A stretch of 15,915 nt of DNA from Candidatus Zixiibacteriota bacterium (GTDB lineage Bacteria; Zixibacteria; MSB-5A5; GN15; JAAZOE01): positions 1 through 15,915 of the forward strand of contig JAUUYJ010000022.1 in assembly GCA_030588275.1 (NCBI GenBank), read 5' to 3'. The translations under genes and the position numbers were made by a program. Under the pieces are notes generated by a model. It was not told the DNA's origin. It saw only the letters and a list, made by a program, of their open reading frames with translations, and did not search any database. Within the stretch, counting starts at the first letter, position 1. Each line of letters opens with the position of its first letter. This document shows positions 12,885-15,915 of this stretch, piece by piece.

Positions 12885-13769
12885 TTATTCCCCTTTGATT
12901 ACTTTTCGATAGTTGAGAGACCAATCTTCCACCGTCGTTTGGCATCGCCCAAAAACTGTGTCCGCCGCATCCGGCCCGATTTCAACCATGCTGTCATCAT
13001 GTGAATCATAAAAGGCCAGAAATTTCAGCATCTGTTTTAACCTTTTGTTGAAAGTGAAAAAGGCGGAGTACTTAGCCAGCCAGACCGGCACCGTTTCAAT
13101 TTTCAGATGCGGGTAGGAGATCGACAAAAACCGGCGCAAGGCATCGGGGATCGACATCTTCTCTGCGCCAAAAACTACAAACTGCTTATTGTCGGTCCGT
13201 TCGTCTGAGAAACATTGAGCCACAATTTTTGCGTAATCGGATGCGGCCAAAAAGTGGAACTCAGTTTTGCCCGACCCGACATAGACAACTTTCTGCCCTT
13301 GACGAAACAGAGGTAGCGATTCAAAGAACCAGCTCGGTTTTAAAATTGTATAGGTTATCCCGGATTGCATGAGAGCTTTTTGTGCTTCGACTTTTGCTTT
13401 TATCATCGAGAATGATCCGTTTTTTTCCCAGGCGCTGGCTCCCGATATCTGGACAATTTTTTTTATCCCGCACTCGACGGCCGCTTGGTAAATATTTTTG
13501 GCTCCAACCTCTTCAATTTCAATATACCTCTCGTCGGAGTAGCCTCCTTTGAGATTGATATAAACCTGATCGCAGTCCGACATTGCCATTTTGAGCGATT
13601 CGATATCAGCCACATCGCCGGCGACGCATTCGACCTGTCCGCCAAATATAAGATCAGCCCTCTCCAGATTACTGGACATCACCCGGAGATCATACTTATC
13701 GTTATACAGGCGTGTGACAACCGGTCGTCCCAGCATGCCGGTTCCCCCCACGACAAGAATTTTCGGCAT
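12885..13769 (-). CDS. NAD(P)-binding NmrA/atypical SDR family protein
   Basis: A 294-residue single-domain Rossmann protein. The dinucleotide site is MPKILVVGGTGMLGRPVV with GGTGMLG at 8-14. Acidic GDVAD near 51-55 and VQISGASAW near 126-134 follow the atypical-SDR pattern. The canonical YxxxK is not obvious; SMIKAKVEAQKAL occupies the place, so catalysis is doubtful, and NmrA-like or complex-I-NDUFA9-like sensing or structural roles are possible. The last third (about 215-294) is a more variable substrate-type region with basic and aromatic residues. GGGAG lies nine bases before the ATG. It is the first gene of a probable two-gene unit with the PLD-family protein, which hints at a role linked to lipids or the membrane; that link is inference from proximity only. 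Confidence 0.85.
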   Translation of the reverse strand: MPKILVVGGTGMLGRPVVTRLYNDKYDLRVMSSNLERADLIFGGQVECVAGDVADIESLKMAMSDCDQVYINLKGGYSDERYIEIEEVGAKNIYQAAVECGIKKIVQISGASAWEKNGSFSMIKAKVEAQKALMQSGITYTILKPSWFFESLPLFRQGQKVVYVGSGKTEFHFLAASDYAKIVAQCFSDERTDNKQFVVFGAEKMSIPDALRRFLSISYPHLKIETVPVWLAKYSAFFTFNKRLKQMLKFLAFYDSHDDSMVEIGPDAADTVFGRCQTTVEDWSLNYRKVIKGE

Positions 13770-13842
13770 TAATCAATTCTCCCAAGCAGGTTTAAGTACC
13801 GGGAATGTAACGGGATGAACACTCGATCATCAACAAAAACAG

Positions 13843-13866
13843 CCCACGAGTGGGTTTTCTTGCTCG
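13843..13866 (+). terminator. orphan TTTCTTG-type hairpin (copy B)
   Basis: CCCAC (13843-13847) pairs with GTGGG (13850-13854) around GA, followed by TTTTCTTGCTCG. The element lies between two divergent genes, so no gene reads into it on the plus strand. On the minus strand the same hairpin is followed by CTGTTTTTG, so it could stop transcripts from either side. Confidence 0.5.
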
Positions 13867-13907
13867 TTCGTGGCAGTTGAGGCACTAAAAGGGCGAATTA
13901 AGTTTGT

Positions 13908-13937
13908 TTGACATATCTTCAATTGCTCGTGTATAAT
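13908..13937 (+). promoter_or_regulatory. consensus sigma70 promoter of the lipoprotein gene
   Basis: A perfect TTGACA (13908-13913) and a perfect TATAAT (13932-13937) are separated by 18 bases. The start should lie near 13944, giving a 40-base leader with GGAGGTG. This is one of the two strongest promoters in the window. Confidence 0.85.
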
Positions 13938-13984
13938 TAGACGAATACAAAAACGATGATAATTTTACCATCGGAGGTGTATCT

Positions 13985-14572
13985 TTGGGAATTAATGCAT
14001 ACAAAAGCCTCTCTAATTGTAAACTCTCTCCAGCAAAACTGAGATGGATCACCGGACTAGTTTTGGTCGTTGGCATAATACTGTTACTTACTGGTTGTCC
14101 CGATCCAAATAGGGAGATCGAATTTCAGAAGGGATCGAAACGGGTGGAAAAGCTGGAGATTCCGTTAGTAAAAGATTCTCTGAAGTTGGTTCTTCAAGGT
14201 ACAGGTGGTTGCCGATATGGGTCCAATGATTTTGTTTTGAATTATTATATTGAGTTATATTGTCATGAGGAGTGTGATGATATTATCTACTATCCCGACT
14301 CTTTGGAATTATTCTTATGCAATAAGCGCATAGCAATTCGTCATTTAGAGCAATATAAGACAAATTTTAAAAAGCACTGGGTTGTAAAAAGATATGGGAT
14401 AGATGTAAGACTTAATGCCAGAGAGTGCCTGCTTGAATTAGATCGAAATGATGCCTTTGATACAAACTTCCTCAAACTCTATTTCGGTAATATGGTATAT
14501 TTTAGGAGGGAGAAAATCGGAATTGATACGATTTATGCTTACGATCCTAAGGCAAAGAGCGCTCAACACTAA
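13985..14572 (+). CDS. hypothetical lipoprotein
   Basis: I do not recognise the family. The 195-residue product has a positively charged start, one hydrophobic helix (about 23-36) and a lipobox LTGC with C38 as the lipidation site, so it should be a membrane-anchored lipoprotein facing the periplasm or the cell surface. The mature part is rich in Asp, Tyr and Lys and has several more cysteines (CRYGSND, ELYCHEECDD, LELFLCNK, ECLLEL) that could form disulfides outside the cytoplasm. The start is TTG, supported by GGAGGTG five bases upstream and the consensus promoter at 13908-13937. The coding DNA is visibly more AT-rich than the neighbouring greA, PLD or SDR genes, which may mean recent acquisition. 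It ends opposite the S74 surface-protein gene. Confidence 0.83.
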   Translation: MGINAYKSLSNCKLSPAKLRWITGLVLVVGIILLLTGCPDPNREIEFQKGSKRVEKLEIPLVKDSLKLVLQGTGGCRYGSNDFVLNYYIELYCHEECDDIIYYPDSLELFLCNKRIAIRHLEQYKTNFKKHWVVKRYGIDVRLNARECLLELDRNDAFDTNFLKLYFGNMVYFRREKIGIDTIYAYDPKAKSAQH

Positions 14573-14635
14573 AGCAGTCGGTACTTAGAATTGTTTGCAA
14601 ATGTTCGACGAAAGCTTTCCGTCTAAATCATCTGA

Positions 14636-14650
14636 TCCCGCCTGTCGGGA
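14636..14650. repeat. short GC hairpin TCCCG / CGGGA
   Basis: TCCCG (14636-14640) and CGGGA (14646-14650) are inverted around CCTGT, in the convergent spacer after the lipoprotein gene. There is no T-run. It may belong to a short intergenic repeat family, which only a genome-wide count would show. Confidence 0.4.
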
Positions 14651-14665
14651 ACCGCTCCCGCTTCG

Positions 14666-14690
14666 CCAAGAAAGGGCACTCGTGCCTTTT
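14666..14690. terminator. bidirectional TTTCTTG-type hairpin (copy C)
   Basis: GGCAC (14675-14679) pairs with GTGCC (14682-14686). On the minus strand it begins two bases after the surface-protein stop and is followed by CTTTCTTGG; on the plus strand by TTTTACT. It can end both convergent genes, and its stem differs from copies A and B while the TTTCTTG tail is kept. Confidence 0.65.
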
Positions 14691-15915
14691 ACTCACGTTC
14701 CAGAGCTTCTATTCTTGTCCTGAGCTGTTCGTTTTCCGCCTTGAGTTCCTTTACCGCTTCAACCAGGAGGGCTGTGATTTTACTGTAACTAACACCGGTC
14801 AAGCCTAATTCGTTTTCACCAACAGCTTCCGGCACAACCTTGATTACTTCCTCAGCCAAAAAACCAATCTGGCGATCTTCCGAAAAGCGAAGTTCAGGGT
14901 ATTCATCGGTGCGAAGATCGTAATAATACCCGTTCAACCGGCTTACTTTCTCAAGCGCTTCATCAATTGGTACGATATTACGCTTGCCCTTAGTGTATGT
15001 ATATGTATACACATCACCTGAGAACCAACCATTCCCCATAACTGTCAGAGCCTCAACAGGGTCGGTGGTACCTATGCCAACTTGGGCACCGGCTTCATTA
15101 ATTCTCAAAACAATTGACTCTGGCTCAATCAAACTTCCCCGGAACAGGACAAGTTCAGTTTGATCGGCCAATACGGATGTCCGAACTGAACTGCTGTCCG
15201 GTTCACCAGCTCCACCCGCAAAAGCACTGGCAACGACCATATGAGCCTGACCGATATTGGTGGACATCCGGGCTGTGTGAGTACCGGCATCCATCGTGGC
15301 AATCCCGAGGTCCATATAAGCTCCTTCAAGACCGTTTACATGGGTATTTGCCCATTTGTCGCCGGCAATTGCATCTCGCTTCATAAGTGATATGTCAGCC
15401 GAAGTTGGATCGGCAGACATCAGTATTGAAACGCTGTCTCCGCCACCCAGATCATTTGTCATAGCCATATGGGCAACATAATTTACTCCGACATCAATCG
15501 CTGAAGCCCCCTCAGGAGTTTGAAGAGCCATAGTTGTTTCGATACCATCGGTGGTTACTTCGAAGGCAGGGGGGCAGGGGTCAGATTCACATGGATCAGG
15601 CGGATATAACTGTAAGGTTCCGGGATAAGTTTTTATGTCGCCATTTACCCTTTGGGAAACAGCCGCTCTGGCTGTTGATGCCAACAATGTTCGAGGTGAT
15701 AGTTCATCTCCATCTTCAACTCTGATACCCAGGTATAGATTTTCCCCATTGAAAATAGAATCGGGCAGGGCGTTGACTGAACCAAGGAGGATACTGAATA
15801 ATCCTGCGGTCACCTCTACATCAGAATGGGTTTCCATCCAAAGATATTCAGGATCGGCGGTATTATTATGAATTGAAAAAGTTATGACAACTCTGGAATT
15901 AAGCGGTTCACCGCT
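14689..15915 (-). CDS. surface/tail-fibre-like protein with C-terminal S74 chaperone domain (N-terminus outside window)
   Basis: The frame is open to the right edge, so 408 C-terminal residues are seen and the start is missing. The visible N-terminal part (SGEPLNSRVVITF...LFSILLGSVNALPDSIFNGENLYLGI) matches a module common in large secreted proteins of environmental bacteria. A cysteine-rich DPCESDPCPPAF linker, a Gly/Ala/Asp-rich beta region and VGIGTTDPVEALTVMGNG follow. The last 105 residues form an S74 intramolecular-chaperone domain (PIDEALEKVSRLNGYYYDL, RQIGFLAEEVIKVVPEAVG, GVSYSKITALLVEAVKELKAE) ending in a trimerising coiled coil. These domains fold trimeric fibres and usually cleave themselves off by a Ser-Lys dyad. 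Here the expected Ser position reads Thr in a YTYTYTKGKRN stretch. It may be an adhesin or fibre; no phage genes lie near. Confidence 0.88.
   Translation of the reverse strand, partial: SGEPLNSRVVITFSIHNNTADPEYLWMETHSDVEVTAGLFSILLGSVNALPDSIFNGENLYLGIRVEDGDELSPRTLLASTARAAVSQRVNGDIKTYPGTLQLYPPDPCESDPCPPAFEVTTDGIETTMALQTPEGASAIDVGVNYVAHMAMTNDLGGGDSVSILMSADPTSADISLMKRDAIAGDKWANTHVNGLEGAYMDLGIATMDAGTHTARMSTNIGQAHMVVASAFAGGAGEPDSSSVRTSVLADQTELVLFRGSLIEPESIVLRINEAGAQVGIGTTDPVEALTVMGNGWFSGDVYTYTYTKGKRNIVPIDEALEKVSRLNGYYYDLRTDEYPELRFSEDRQIGFLAEEVIKVVPEAVGENELGLTGVSYSKITALLVEAVKELKAENEQLRTRIEALERE

Noticed and set aside
1..15915. tRNA, rRNA, CRISPR arrays, insertion sequences or prophage
   Set aside because: No TTCGA-type tRNA arm with a matching acceptor stem, no regularly spaced repeats, no transposase or integrase, and the S74 domain protein has no phage structural neighbours.

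Overview
The window looks like the chromosomal replication-origin neighbourhood of a free-living bacterium. dnaA and dnaN lie side by side, flanked by DnaA boxes and AT-rich DNA, with pth and greA nearby. The organism has diderm traits: a lipobox lipoprotein and a large surface protein with a C-terminal S74-type chaperone domain. Moderate GC, sigma70-like promoters (TTGACA/TATAAT) and GGAGG-type ribosome sites are visible. The S74 surface protein, the DPPR-synthase-like UbiA protein and the lack of recF/gyrB after dnaN would fit an uncultured phylum of the FCB/Zixibacteria kind. That placement is an inference from protein style and has not been tested.

Layout. Positions 1-1172 hold pth (minus) and a 446-base divergent spacer; 1173-1619 is an Rrf2-type Fe-S regulator. 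Positions 1620-4172 form the origin region. A 5' block of DnaA boxes sits in the dnaA leader behind a perfect consensus promoter. dnaA follows (start most likely 2417). A second box cluster then lies in a strongly AT-rich dnaA-dnaN spacer, giving a bipartite layout. dnaN ends at a strong terminator and is followed by a monocistronic cupin gene. A bidirectional terminator separates the cupin from a convergent two-gene operon (9630 down to 5972). That operon encodes a heterodimeric ABC exporter of the BmrCD/TM287-288 type, with one degenerate ATP site.

The most interesting stretch is the 480-base leader upstream of the exporter (about 9631-10040, minus strand). It holds a promoter, a possible 31-codon Pro/Thr-rich peptide, a 24-base near-perfect palindrome, and an intrinsic terminator that ends about 100 bases before the exporter start. 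This is the expected layout of ribosome-mediated attenuation and resembles the bmrB leader known for bmrCD of Bacillus subtilis.

To the right lie a UbiA-family DPPR-synthase-like gene and greA (both plus). Next, on the minus strand, is a two-gene unit of an NAD(P)-binding SDR and a phospholipase D/cardiolipin synthase-like enzyme. It is followed by an unrecognised lipoprotein gene with a consensus promoter, and finally by the C-terminal 408 residues of a surface/tail-fibre-like protein running off the right edge. Three short GC hairpins with different stems share a TTTCTTG tail and look like a lineage-specific terminator type. No tRNA, rRNA, CRISPR array, transposase or insertion sequence was seen.
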